Part shown: one piece after another, positions 26,152-34,482 of the stretch
How the letters are laid out: each line of letters begins with the position of its first letter
How positions within the stretch are numbered: position 1 is the stretch's first letter
Source: Flavobacterium fluviale
GTDB lineage: Bacteria; Bacteroidota; Bacteroidia; Flavobacteriales; Flavobacteriaceae
Direction: 5' to 3'
Assembly: GCF_003312915.1 (NCBI RefSeq)
Contig: NZ_CP030261.1
Span: 496,001 to 560,000 of the forward strand
Length of the DNA: 64,000 bases
Made by a program: the position numbers and the translations under genes
The notes under the pieces: generated by a model
What the model saw: the letters and a program-made list of their open reading frames with translations, nothing else
Told to the model about the DNA's origin: nothing
The model's database searches: none

Positions 26152-26457
26152 TTATAATTTAATTGACAGCTCTAAATGACCTCCCAAACCAAGCTCTACA
26201 ATTTTCTGCAGGGTTGAAAATTTAACTTCTTTTACGTTATTCTCAATTTTAGAAATATACGATTTTGTTGTTCCTGCTTTTAATGCAAGTTCTTCTTGAG
26301 TCATTCCTTTTTGAAGTCTCGCTTCCTGAAGCAATACCCCAATTTTAAAATTTTCATATCCAGATTCTAGTTCGTCACGTTTTGGTGTTCCAATTTTTCC
26401 ATAATGTTGCTCTTTAAACTCTTCTAAAGTTGTAAGGTTCTTATTTTTCGTTTTCAT
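26152..26457 (-). CDS. XRE-family antitoxin (HigA-like)
   Basis: A 101-residue helix-turn-helix protein. The HTH_3 domain occupies about 38-92: LLQEARLQKGMTQEELALKA then TTKSYISKIENNVKEVKFST. Family members bind the promoter of their own operon and neutralise a HigB/RelE-type toxin. It overlaps the 3' end of the toxin pseudogene by 17 bp and is intact although the toxin is broken. A perfect 9-bp palindrome in the promoter (26818-26839) is its probable operator. Confidence 0.9.
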   Translation of the reverse strand: MKTKNKNLTTLEEFKEQHYGKIGTPKRDELESGYENFKIGVLLQEARLQKGMTQEELALKAGTTKSYISKIENNVKEVKFSTLQKIVELGLGGHLELSIKL

Positions 26458-26800
26458 ACTCCTTTTTAATTTTTAAAGCTTTTTTAATTTCTTTCTTTGG
26501 TGCTTTCTGAGTTTTCTTTTGAAATCCATTAGTTAATACGACTAATCTTCCCTCATCAAAAAAACAAAAAATTCTAAAAATATCATTTCCTTGTTGTATT
26601 CTAATTTCATAAAGTCCATCTGTGTTTTCAATATATTTCAAATACGTTTCAGGAATTCTATCTAGCTCTTCAATTAAATTAAATTAAATTAATCGTCCAA
26701 ACAATTTTTTGTTGAACTTTATCTTTTTGTTTGACAAAAAATTCATTGAAATAATTTTTTAAAAAAAAACAACAGTTCTAATCTTTTGATTATTACTCAT
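26441..26800 (-). pseudogene. HigB/RelE-type toxin gene disrupted by two frameshifts
   Basis: Only the last 66 codons (26441-26641) form a continuous frame, and its first codon TTG is really an internal Leu. Reading upstream in other frames recovers the N-terminus: ATG 26800 gives MSNNQKIRTVVFF, then after a shift in a T9 tract (26761-26769) KNYFNEFFVKQKDKVQQKIV, then after a shift in a TTTAA repeat (26673-26692) LIEELDRIPETYLKYIENTD. The rebuilt protein is about 117 residues, normal for phage Gp49-like HigB toxins. Inactive as written. Confidence 0.8.
26673..26692. repeat. TTTAA pentanucleotide repeat inside the toxin pseudogene
   Basis: Three tandem TTTAA units on the coding strand. One unit would read TINLIEEL in frame; the extra 10 bp shift the frame, consistent with slippage expansion. 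Confidence 0.7.
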
Positions 26801-26806
26801 AAAGTA

Positions 26807-26839
26807 CAAATATATAAAAGTTGCACCAAAGTGCAACTT
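26807..26839 (-). promoter_or_regulatory. Promoter and palindromic operator of the HigBA-like locus
   Basis: Minus strand TATATTTG (26814-26807) is a perfect -7 box, with GTTG 19 nt upstream. A perfect inverted repeat AAGTTGCAC-CAAA-GTGCAACTT (26818-26839) overlaps the spacer and -33 box, as expected for autorepression by the XRE antitoxin. The box is only 6 nt before the ATG, implying a leaderless or very short leader. Confidence 0.7.
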
Positions 26840-26862
26840 ATTAATCCTAACATTTAAAATAA

Positions 26863-27123
26863 TTAAGCTTCTTCCCTATTTACAATATTTCGTAAAACAT
26901 CAGTAATTGTTACTGAATTACTTTCTTCATATCCTAGTGCAATAGCTATTGCCTCTAGCGCACTCGGATATTTATCTGATGAGCTAACTGCCAATCCATT
27001 TTCTAAAATTTGATTTCTCTGTATTTGAACCGCTAATGATAAAATTTCAAAATCGGATAGTTTTGAATACTCTTCTTTTAATTGTTTTGCAATTCCATTA
27101 TACGTATCAATTTTCACTTTCAT
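26863..27123 (-). CDS. Hypothetical protein, 86 residues
   Basis: A small cytoplasmic protein, MKVKIDTYNGIAKQLKEEYS at the N-terminus and rich in helix-forming residues, with two short Ser-containing turns. I do not recognise a family and see no membrane segment or metal motif. It lies upstream of the toxin-antitoxin promoter and downstream of the nrdA terminator, so it is probably transcribed alone. Codon use resembles its neighbours. Confidence 0.7.
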   Translation of the reverse strand: MKVKIDTYNGIAKQLKEEYSKLSDFEILSLAVQIQRNQILENGLAVSSSDKYPSALEAIAIALGYEESNSVTITDVLRNIVNREEA

Positions 27124-27163
27124 GTTTGTATTATTTTTACTATTAAAAAAACAAATATAAAAT

Positions 27164-27200
27164 AAAAAAAAGCAGTTATCATTATAATAACTGCTTTTTC
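27164..27200 (-). terminator. Terminator of nrdA
   Basis: AGCAGTTAT (27171-27179) pairs with ATAACTGCT (27187-27195), 7-nt loop, with an A run on the left that becomes a T run on the minus strand. Confidence 0.8.
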
Positions 27201-27249
27201 ATATTTCTAAAATCTAAAATCTAAAATCTCAGATCTAAACTTTAAAATC

Positions 27250-29643
27250 TTAAGACCCACACATTTCACAATCCTCAGGACCTGCAGCTTGCGCTTTCAA
27301 CAACATAGCTTTATAATCCTCAACACTAATTGCTTCAGTTTCTGCCACTAATGATGGAGCTGTTTCTTCTTTCTTATCGTTATTTAATGTGAATTTAATC
27401 GCATCAACTGCAGATTTTGTTCTTAAGTAATACATTCCTGTTTTTAAACCAGATTGCCAAGCATAGAAGTGCATTGACGTTAGTTTAGAATAGTTTGCAT
27501 CCTGCATGAACAAGTTCAACGATTGAGATTGGTCAATAAAATATCCTCTTTGACGAGACATATCGATAATATCTTTCATCGACATTTCCCAAACTGTTTT
27601 ATAAAGATCTTTCAAGTCTTGCGGAATCTTATCTATATTTTGAACAGATCCGTTATGACGCATAATTTCTTGTTTCAAATCTTCGTTCCATAAACCTAAT
27701 TTTACTAAATCTTCTAGTAAATGTTTGTTTACTACGATGAACTCTCCAGACAATACACGACGTGTGTAAATGTTTGATGTATATGGTTCGAAAGCTTCGT
27801 TGTTTCCAAGAATTTGAGAAGTTGATGCTGTTGGCATTGGCGCAACCAATAATGAGTTACGAACTCCGTGTTCAACCACTTCTTTTCTTAATGAAGACCA
27901 GTCCCAACGACCGGATAATTCTTCATCTTTCATTCCCCACATATTGTATTGGAATTCTCCTTTTGACATTGGAGAACCTTCAAATGTAGAATATGGGCCT
28001 TCTTCTTTTGCCATTTCCATAGAAGCAGTTACAGCTGCGAAGTATAAGGTTTCGAAAATCTCTTGGTTTAATTGTTTTGCTTCGTCACTTGTAAATGGCA
28101 TACGCAACATGATGAAAGCATCTGCTAAACCTTGCACTCCTAATCCTACCGGACGGTGACGCATGTTTGAGTTTTCAGCTTCTTTTACTGGATAGTAGTT
28201 TCTGTCGATTACTTTGTTCAAGTTACGAGTTACACGTTTTGTAACATTGTAAAGCGCCTCGTGATCGAATTTTCCGTTTTCAATAAACATTGGCAATGAG
28301 ATTGAAGCTAAGTTACAAACTGCAATTTCATCTTTAGATGTAAATTCCATAATCTCTGTACACAAGTTAGAAGAACGAATTGTTCCTAAATTCTTGTGGT
28401 TCGATTTACGGTTTGCTGCATCTTTGTACAACATATATGGCGTTCCAGTCTCGATTTGAGATTCTAGGATTTTCTCCCATAACTCACGAGCGCGGATTGT
28501 TTTTCTACCTTTTCCTCTAAATTCATAATCTGTATATAATGCTTCGAATTCATCTCCGTAAACATCATATAATCCTGGACATTCATTAGGGCACATTAAA
28601 GTCCAAGTTGAATCTTCCTGAACACGTTTCATGAATAAATCTGAAGTCCACATCGCGAAGAATAAATCTCTCGCACGCATTTCTTCTTTTCCTGTATTTT
28701 TCTTTAAATCCAAGAAATCAAAAATATCAGCGTGCCAAGTTTCGATGTAAATTGCAAAACTTCCTTTACGTTTTCCTCCACCTTGATCTACGTAACGCGC
28801 CGTATCGTTGAATACTCTCAACATCGGAACAATTCCGTTTGAAGTTCCGTTTGTACCGCGAATGTAAGATCCTGTTGCACGAACGTTATGAATAGACAAT
28901 CCAATTCCTCCCGCTGACTGCGAGATTTTTGCTGTTTGTTTTAATGTATCGTAAATACCATCAATACTATCATCCTGCATTGCCAAAAGAAAACAAGAAG
29001 ACATTTGAGGTTTTGGAGTTCCTGCATTAAACAACGTTGGCGTTGCATGTGTAAAGAACTTTTTAGACATTAAATCGTAAGTTTCAATTACTGATTTTAA
29101 ATCGTCTAAGTGAATACCAACAGAAACACGCATTAACATATGCTGCGGACGCTCTACGATTTTTCCATTTATTTTAAGAAGATAAGAACGCTCTAAGGTC
29201 TTAAAACCAAAGTAATCGTAATTAAAATCTCTTGTGTAAATAATGTGAGAATCTAAAAAAGCAGCATTTTCCTGAATCACTTTAAATACGTCATCTGCAA
29301 TTAATGGCGCGTCTTGTCCATTTCTTGGATTAACGTAGTGATACATATCTTTCATCGTTTCTGAGAAAGATTTTTTTGTATTAGAGTGTAGATTTGAAAT
29401 TGCCACACGAGCTGCCAATTGTGCATAATCCGGGTGAGCAATAGTCATAGATGCTGCAGTTTCTGCCGCAAGGTTATCTAATTCAGAAGTAGAAACTCCG
29501 TCATACAATCCTTCGATAACTCTCATCGCTACCTTTACCGGATCTACAAGCTCATTCAAGCCGTAGCACAATTTTTTGATTCTTTCTGTAATCTTATCAA
29601 ACATTACGGGCTCTCTGTGGCCATCTCTTTTTACTACATACAT
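27250..29643 (-). CDS. nrdA: Ribonucleoside-diphosphate reductase alpha subunit (class I)
   Basis: The catalytic subunit that reduces NDPs to dNDPs. I chose ATG 29643 ([20 protein letters not shown]), giving 797 residues, because that is the usual ATP-cone start; an in-frame ATG 13 codons earlier adds an untypical tail. The ATP-cone (about 1-90) is followed by the ten-stranded barrel with the active-site cysteines in [21 protein letters not shown] and CNLASISLP, and the C-terminal shuttle cysteines in the final CEMCGS. It is downstream of nrdB with a 260-bp gap. Confidence 0.95.
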   Translation of the reverse strand: MYVVKRDGHREPVMFDKITERIKKLCYGLNELVDPVKVAMRVIEGLYDGVSTSELDNLAAETAASMTIAHPDYAQLAARVAISNLHSNTKKSFSETMKDMYHYVNPRNGQDAPLIADDVFKVIQENAAFLDSHIIYTRDFNYDYFGFKTLERSYLLKINGKIVERPQHMLMRVSVGIHLDDLKSVIETYDLMSKKFFTHATPTLFNAGTPKPQMSSCFLLAMQDDSIDGIYDTLKQTAKISQSAGGIGLSIHNVRATGSYIRGTNGTSNGIVPMLRVFNDTARYVDQGGGKRKGSFAIYIETWHADIFDFLDLKKNTGKEEMRARDLFFAMWTSDLFMKRVQEDSTWTLMCPNECPGLYDVYGDEFEALYTDYEFRGKGRKTIRARELWEKILESQIETGTPYMLYKDAANRKSNHKNLGTIRSSNLCTEIMEFTSKDEIAVCNLASISLPMFIENGKFDHEALYNVTKRVTRNLNKVIDRNYYPVKEAENSNMRHRPVGLGVQGLADAFIMLRMPFTSDEAKQLNQEIFETLYFAAVTASMEMAKEEGPYSTFEGSPMSKGEFQYNMWGMKDEELSGRWDWSSLRKEVVEHGVRNSLLVAPMPTASTSQILGNNEAFEPYTSNIYTRRVLSGEFIVVNKHLLEDLVKLGLWNEDLKQEIMRHNGSVQNIDKIPQDLKDLYKTVWEMSMKDIIDMSRQRGYFIDQSQSLNLFMQDANYSKLTSMHFYAWQSGLKTGMYYLRTKSAVDAIKFTLNNDKKEETAPSLVAETEAISVEDYKAMLLKAQAAGPEDCEMCGS

Positions 29644-29907
29644 AAGCTTACTAAATTTAGTTATTGAAAAAATGAAAGACACTAGAAAAACGATTCCAGC
29701 ACTTAAACATTGCGTGTTTTTAAATTATTTTTTGAGAATTACCGAATTCTCAATAGTTACTCGTTTCAAATTCGAAAATCGAATTTAAATACGTCAAAAA
29801 TTGTCATTGAATCTGCGATTTGGGAAAGAGATTCAACCTTAAAATATTCTGTTAATCTTTTTTTTCAGCACCTCTAGAAGAGTAGATGCTAAAAGTATTT
29901 TTGTTGT

Positions 29908-30885
29908 CTAAAAATCTGCATCAAATGAAATTTTCTGAGCATCGCTGTCTGTGTTCATGACACCAGATTTTTGATACTCGGCAACACGTTTTTCAAAGAA
30001 ATTAGTTTTTCCTTGAAGAGAAATCATGTCCATGAAATCGAATGGATTCGCTGATCCGTAAACTCGCTCGCATCCTAATTCAACCAAAAGTCTATCGGCA
30101 ACAAACTCTAAATACTGCGTCATTAAACCAGCATTCATACCAATTAAACTTACCGGAAGAGATTCTGTTACAAACTGTCTTTCGATATCTAGTGCATCAA
30201 CAATAATTTCTTTAATTCTTTCTTTTGGCACTTTGTTTACCAAATGGTGATTATGCAAGTGAACTGCAAAATCACAATGTACGCCTTCGTCACGCGAAAT
30301 CAATTCATTAGAGAAAGTTAAACCTGGCATTAAACCACGTTTTTTCAACCAATAAATTGAACAGAAAGCACCTGAGAAAAAGATTCCTTCAACTGCGGCA
30401 AAAGCAATAAGTCTTTCAGCAAACGAATCAGACTCGATCCATTTTAAAGCCCATTCTGCTTTTTTACCAATTGCAGGAAAAACTTCCAAAGCATTAAATA
30501 ATTCTGCTTTTTCTGCTTCGTCTTTAACGTAAGTATCAATTAATAAAGAATAAGTCTCACTGTGAATATTCTCCATCATAATTTGGAATCCATAGAAAAA
30601 CTTCGCTTCTGCATATTGAACTTCATTTACAAAGTTCTCAGCAAGATTTTCATTTACAATTCCGTCAGAAGCAGCAAAGAATGCTAAAATATGCTTAATG
30701 AAATATCTTTCATCATCATTCAGCTTATTATTCCAGTCTGTCAAATCTTGGTGTAAGTCAATTTCCTCAGCAGTCCAAAAACTTGCTTCCATTTTCTTAT
30801 ACCATTCCCAAATATCATGATGTTTAATCGGAAAAATAACGAAGCGGTTTTTATTTTCTTGTAATATTGGTTCGATTTGTGACAT
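29908..30885 (-). CDS. nrdB: Ribonucleoside-diphosphate reductase beta subunit
   Basis: A diiron subunit (325 residues) supplying the radical for NrdA. Ligand regions of the ferritin-like fold are visible: the acidic residue after [17 protein letters not shown], the [20 protein letters not shown] helix, EGIFFSGAF and [17 protein letters not shown]. It looks like class Ia. The 335-bp leader upstream is unusually long and contains repeated AGTCAAAA and ACGTCAAA words that may be regulatory. Confidence 0.95.
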   Translation of the reverse strand: MSQIEPILQENKNRFVIFPIKHHDIWEWYKKMEASFWTAEEIDLHQDLTDWNNKLNDDERYFIKHILAFFAASDGIVNENLAENFVNEVQYAEAKFFYGFQIMMENIHSETYSLLIDTYVKDEAEKAELFNALEVFPAIGKKAEWALKWIESDSFAERLIAFAAVEGIFFSGAFCSIYWLKKRGLMPGLTFSNELISRDEGVHCDFAVHLHNHHLVNKVPKERIKEIIVDALDIERQFVTESLPVSLIGMNAGLMTQYLEFVADRLLVELGCERVYGSANPFDFMDMISLQGKTNFFEKRVAEYQKSGVMNTDSDAQKISFDADF

Positions 30886-31220
30886 GACAGATTCTGTTAA
30901 TTTTTTTAATAATTTTTACTGATTCAGTAGACTACAAAGATTGTCAATTAACGTCAAAAATGAAAGCCAAACTTATTCACAATTTGACGTAGTTTTTAAC
31001 AACGTTAAATTTCTCAAACATTTTAACAGAAATAATTAATTAACTGTAAATGAGTTGTTTAAATTGAATGGTAATCGCGTGAAGCCCTGTAAAATATAGA
31101 CTTTTAAATATAAAAAGCAAGGGATTTAAAATACTTTTAAAAAGTTTTTTTTGAGTCAAAAATTTATTTTTTTGAGTCAAAATATATAGTCAAAATGACT
31201 ATTTAAGAGTACACGGTTTT
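30886..31220. other. Gene-free nrdB upstream region with repeated GTCAAAA words
   Basis: No coding sequence seen. Two palindromes TTTTGAGTCAAAA at 31149-31161 and 31170-31182 lie exactly 21 bp apart, and a third half TAGTCA-AAA-TGACTA follows at 31187-31201. Closer to nrdB, ACGTCAAAAA (30951-30960) and its inverse TTTGACGT (30983-30990) occur; ACGTCAAAAA is also upstream of nrdA (29791-29800). A TAAGTTTG -7 candidate is at 30975-30968 on the minus strand. Confidence 0.45.
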
Positions 31221-31790
31221 TTATGAATTTTTATGTTCTTCTGCAACTTTTTCAAGCTCCAAATACCAGTCTTCTCCAAAACGCCTAATTAACGCTTCTT
31301 TGACAAATTTGTAAACTGGAACTTCCAATTCTTTTCCTAACGAACAGGCATCATCACAGATATCCCATTTGTCATAATTCACCGCAGCAAATTCCGTGAA
31401 GTCTTTCACACGAATTGGATATAGATGACAAGAAACAGGTTTTTTCCAATCTACGATTCCTTGGTTATAAGCCTGCTCGATGCCGCAAAGCGCAGTTTTT
31501 CCATCAAAAATTACGTAAGCGCAATCTTTATTATCAATAAGCGGTGTTTCAAGATCACCATCGGTTCCAGTTACCCAAGTTCCTTGCGCTTCGATTGCTG
31601 CAATTCCTTCTTTTCGTAAAAAGGGTTTTACTTTTGGATAAATTTCTTCTAAGATTTTCGTTTCAGCCTCATTTAAAGGCGCGCCCGCATCTCCATCAAC
31701 ACAACAAGCCCCTTTACAAGCCGACAAGTTGCATACAAATTCTTTCTCCAGAATATCTTCTGAAATAATAGTTTTACCTAACTGAAACAT
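31221..31790 (-). CDS. DUF3109 family cysteine-rich protein
   Basis: A 189-residue cytoplasmic protein of the DUF3109 family, related to zinc/iron-binding YkgJ-type proteins. Cysteine motifs: [16 protein letters not shown] (about 19-34), a DCAYV...ALCGIEQ pair (about 89-104), SCHLYPIRV (about 120-128) and ICDDACSLG (about 144-152). Such spacing suggests a bound metal or Fe-S cluster, but the biochemical role of the family is unknown. It appears monocistronic. Confidence 0.9.
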   Translation of the reverse strand: MFQLGKTIISEDILEKEFVCNLSACKGACCVDGDAGAPLNEAETKILEEIYPKVKPFLRKEGIAAIEAQGTWVTGTDGDLETPLIDNKDCAYVIFDGKTALCGIEQAYNQGIVDWKKPVSCHLYPIRVKDFTEFAAVNYDKWDICDDACSLGKELEVPVYKFVKEALIRRFGEDWYLELEKVAEEHKNS

Positions 31791-31851
31791 GATATAAAAT
31801 ACTCTAATTTATAAAGTGCAAAGATAGTCAAAGAATAGACATAAAAAATGT

Positions 31852-31970
31852 AACACAAAGATTCGCGTAGAGTTTCACAAAGATTCACAAGAATTATTTC
31901 ATTTTTAATCTTTTTACAATTTAATCTTCGCGAATCTTTGCGAAAATCTTTGCGAAACTTTGTGATAGAA
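31852..31970. repeat. Imperfect inverted repeat of the CACAAAGATTCGCG type
   Basis: CACAAAGATTCGCG and TTTCACAAAGATTCACAAG on the left pair imperfectly with CGCGAATCTTTGCG and ATCTTTGCGAAACTTTGTG on the right, around an AT-rich centre. Gap filler between DUF3109 and MarC genes. Confidence 0.6.
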
Positions 31971-32064
31971 AACCAAATTGTTACAAATATCACTTTTTTA
32001 ACAACTGAAACGTGTTTTTATAACAAAAGTGAATCGTATTAAAAAAACACCTAACTTTATTATC

Positions 32065-32072
32065 TACTTTTG
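32065..32072 (+). promoter_or_regulatory. Candidate -7 box of the MarC-family gene
   Basis: TACTTTTG fits TAnnTTTG and is followed by GCAG, a common downstream context. No good -33 box at the right spacing. It is 34 nt before the start codon. Confidence 0.4.
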
Positions 32073-32105
32073 CAGCAGTTTTTAATCCCTTAAAATCAAA
32101 GCGAT

Positions 32106-32684
32106 ATGTTAGATATAGACTTCAAAGAAATCATTACAGTTAGTATGGTGCTTTTTGCTGTAATTGATATAGTCGGTTCAATTCCAATTATTGTCAATCT
32201 ACGCGCAAAAGTCGGACATATAGAATCGGAGAAAGCTTCTATTGTGGCTGGTGCTATTATGATTGTTTTCCTTTTTGTCGGAGAAGGCTTATTGAACCTT
32301 ATAGGTATTGATGTTCATTCGTTTGCCGTAGCAGGTTCTTTTGTTTTATTCTTTCTGGCATTAGAAATGATTTTAGGAATTAGAATTTATCGCGACGAAG
32401 AGCCTGGATCAGCTTCTATTGTTCCCCTAGCCTTTCCTTTAATTGCCGGCGCAGGAACTATGACAACTTTATTATCACTTCGATCTCAATTTCATACTAT
32501 TAATATTATCATTGCGATTTTATTGAATATTATTCTAGTATATGTTGTTCTAAAATCGTCTAAAAAAATCGAAACTTTGTTAGGAGAAAACGGACTTGGA
32601 GTAGTTCGTAAGACGTTTGGGGTGATACTTTTAGCAATTGCTGTTAAATTATTCGCTGCTAATGTTAAAGGTTTGTTTGTCTAA
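32106..32684 (+). CDS. MarC family integral membrane protein
   Basis: A 192-residue inner-membrane protein with six predicted membrane segments (about 8-28, 43-63, 70-88, 103-123, 132-150, 168-188). The LIAGAGTMTTLLSLRS stretch near residue 116 matches the conserved MarC/UPF0056 loop. The family's transport role is unresolved and the old multiple-antibiotic-resistance link is not supported. The start follows the candidate promoter at 32065. Confidence 0.92.
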   Translation: MLDIDFKEIITVSMVLFAVIDIVGSIPIIVNLRAKVGHIESEKASIVAGAIMIVFLFVGEGLLNLIGIDVHSFAVAGSFVLFFLALEMILGIRIYRDEEPGSASIVPLAFPLIAGAGTMTTLLSLRSQFHTINIIIAILLNIILVYVVLKSSKKIETLLGENGLGVVRKTFGVILLAIAVKLFAANVKGLFV

Positions 32685-32790
32685 ATTTTATTTTTATAAA
32701 TTTACCCCGTAAAATATTCTAAAATACAACTTCGAGTTCATTCTCACTTTAGGTTCTACTTTATTATTTTAGACAAACAAAAACAATCAT

Positions 32791-32994
32791 ATGAAAATTT
32801 TCACTTCAATCTTAGTGCTTTTAGCATTAGCTCTAATTGTTTTTAATATTACGCTGCTAGACTTTAAAAATCCTTTTCAAGGAGACAGTGCTGTAGCTTT
32901 TATTGGAATCGCAGCTTCATTTTGCGCTGTTCTTATTCTTTTGATCTTTAGGATTTCAAAAAGAATTGAGGAAAAAATGAATGAAAACAGATAA
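32791..32994 (+). CDS. Small two-helix membrane protein
   Basis: 67 residues with two hydrophobic helices (about 3-24 and 36-56) joined by a short polar loop and ending in a charged tail, RISKRIEEKMNENR. I do not recognise a family; similar tiny genes are common in Flavobacteriia. Its 3' end overlaps a possible start of the next gene, so the two are probably coupled. Confidence 0.75.
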   Translation: MKIFTSILVLLALALIVFNITLLDFKNPFQGDSAVAFIGIAASFCAVLILLIFRISKRIEEKMNENR

Positions 32995-33601
32995 CATGTT
33001 TGACGTTTTAATTATTGGCGGTGGAGTCTCAGGAATGTCTTGTGCTCTTGTCTTAGGATCCGCAAAAAACAAAACTTTTGTTACTGACAAAAAAATCGGG
33101 ATTTTTACTCATCAGAAAAATTCTTCTTTACAAGAAGCAATCTTTTACAATGCTTATGGTATTACACCAGGCAAATTAGGCTCTGAATTGCTGACTGAAA
33201 GCACACAGGATTTGGCGATAACTTATCCGCATATTACTCAAATTCCAAATGAGAAAGTAATTCGACTTGAAGGCAGTTATCCTGAATTTACTGTAGTTAC
33301 AAACAAAAATTCTTATAAAACAAAAAATATCGTTGTTGGAATTGGTTCTGCTAATACATTTGCTATTGAAGGTTTAATGCAATATGTTGAACCTCATAAA
33401 AAAGCACTTTCAGAAAAACAACGCATTCAGCTTAAAAACGACGACCATAAAGTTGCCGAAGGCATTTATGTGATTGGAACTTTAGCTGGCTGGAGAAGCC
33501 AACTGGCAATTGCTGCCGGAAGCGGTGCTGCTGTCGCAACTGATATTCTAACTTTATGGAATAATGGTGTGCAGACTCATTCGCACGATAGTATTCGATA
33601 A
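32981..33601 (+). CDS. Short FAD-dependent oxidoreductase-like protein
   Basis: 206 residues with the dinucleotide-binding motif VLIIGGGVSGMSCALVLG (about 9-26) and a C-terminal GIYVIGTLAGWRSQLAIAAGSG typical of the FAD-binding half of thioredoxin-reductase-like enzymes. The NAD domain and the CxxC redox motif are absent, so it is about two-thirds the usual size. The start is either ATG 32981 (14-bp overlap with the small membrane protein) or ATG 32996. Substrate unknown; perhaps it works with the membrane partner (inference). Confidence 0.85.
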   Translation: MKTDNMFDVLIIGGGVSGMSCALVLGSAKNKTFVTDKKIGIFTHQKNSSLQEAIFYNAYGITPGKLGSELLTESTQDLAITYPHITQIPNEKVIRLEGSYPEFTVVTNKNSYKTKNIVVGIGSANTFAIEGLMQYVEPHKKALSEKQRIQLKNDDHKVAEGIYVIGTLAGWRSQLAIAAGSGAAVATDILTLWNNGVQTHSHDSIR

Positions 33602-33622
33602 AAAAATATTCAGAAAATTATT

Positions 33623-33699
33623 AAACCATATAAGTTATATAAGTAAATATAATGCTTTGTGCATCGATATTAAATGAACTTATATAACTTATATGGTTT
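33623..33699. repeat. Perfect 22-bp inverted repeat, AAACCATATAAGTTATATAA family
   Basis: Arms 33623-33644 and 33678-33699 are exact reverse complements separated by 33 bp. Related arms lie at 6708-6738, 17784-17850 and 49441-49490. Here the element separates two converging genes. Confidence 0.8.
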
Positions 33700-33705
33700 G
33701 TCATT

Positions 33706-34023
33706 TTATTTAACCGAAACGATTTCTGTAACTTTAATATGGTTTTCATCATCGGTTTTCCATTTTTCTCCTTTTACAGAAACTACGTCACCAATTTTTA
33801 CTTGTTTATAGTTTTGCGGTCCACCCACGTTTACAATACTGATTGTTGCAAAATACACTTCTTTTTTATCTGTAGTAATTTTTGCTGTGTAACCGTCTTT
33901 TCCAGATTCTATAGATTCTACTTTTCCTGAAACCGCACCATTTGTATCATTTTTCATAGTTGTACAAGAAATTACAAGAGCCATTAGAAGTCCAAGGAAA
34001 CTTATTTTTTTTAGATTTTTCAT
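33706..34023 (-). CDS. Hypothetical lipoprotein
   Basis: 105 residues with a lipoprotein signal ending LVISC (Cys20) followed by a short Asn/Asp-rich linker and a compact beta-rich domain: repeated VSGKVESIESGKDGYTAKI and KIGDVVSVKGEKW segments resemble a small OB-like barrel. I do not recognise a named family. It is monocistronic or cotranscribed with the SnoaL-like gene upstream on the same strand (76-bp gap). Confidence 0.8.
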   Translation of the reverse strand: MKNLKKISFLGLLMALVISCTTMKNDTNGAVSGKVESIESGKDGYTAKITTDKKEVYFATISIVNVGGPQNYKQVKIGDVVSVKGEKWKTDDENHIKVTEIVSVK

Positions 34024-34099
34024 ATTTAAGTTTTAGTCACAAAGTAAGTCAAGTTTACGAAGCTTTGTTTTATGTTATTATTAAATTTCTTTTCAAAAT

Positions 34100-34465
34100 T
34101 TATGCCAGCTGTATACAACTTCCTGCAATGACTTTTAAGTTACTTTCAAATTGTTTCCAAACCCTGATGTATTTAAAAACCCCATTTACTGGATTGTTAT
34201 CATAACTTCCTTTTAATGAAATAGTAACTGCAACAACAGCAGAGTTATCTATCACATTTATAATTTGATCTGAAGCTTCTAAAAAATCAATTTTCATTTT
34301 TCCGGAACGATAGGAATTCAAATCTAATTCTTTAGTGATCGTTTGTCCATCTGGAAGATTGAATAATAAATCATCGTGCAGGATTGTTTCCAAAGCAGAA
34401 ATATCCGAATTTTTAACAGCAGTTAGAAGTTCGATCTCTGCATTAATAACGGTTTCTATTTTCAT
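34100..34465 (-). CDS. SnoaL/DUF4440-like (NTF2-fold) protein
   Basis: A 121-residue cytoplasmic protein with the cone-shaped NTF2-like pattern: N-terminal helix EIELLTAVKNSDISALETIL, the LHDDLLFNLPDGQ strand and C-terminal strands VFKYIRVWKQFESNLKVIAG. Family members act as isomerases, hydrolases or small-molecule binders; nothing specific is visible here. It follows the CtpA-like protease gene by 17 bp, so it may be the last gene of that operon. Confidence 0.82.
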   Translation of the reverse strand: MKIETVINAEIELLTAVKNSDISALETILHDDLLFNLPDGQTITKELDLNSYRSGKMKIDFLEASDQIINVIDNSAVVAVTISLKGSYDNNPVNGVFKYIRVWKQFESNLKVIAGSCIQLA

Positions 34466-34482
34466 CGTATAAAAAATTGAAG

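Noticed and set aside
22491..27123. Prophage or integrative element in the toxin-antitoxin region
   Set aside because: No integrase, structural phage gene, tRNA target or att-like direct repeats; base composition is like the rest.
29644..29682. 13-residue N-terminal extension of NrdA
   Set aside because: MYVVKRDG is the usual ATP-cone start; the extension is atypical.
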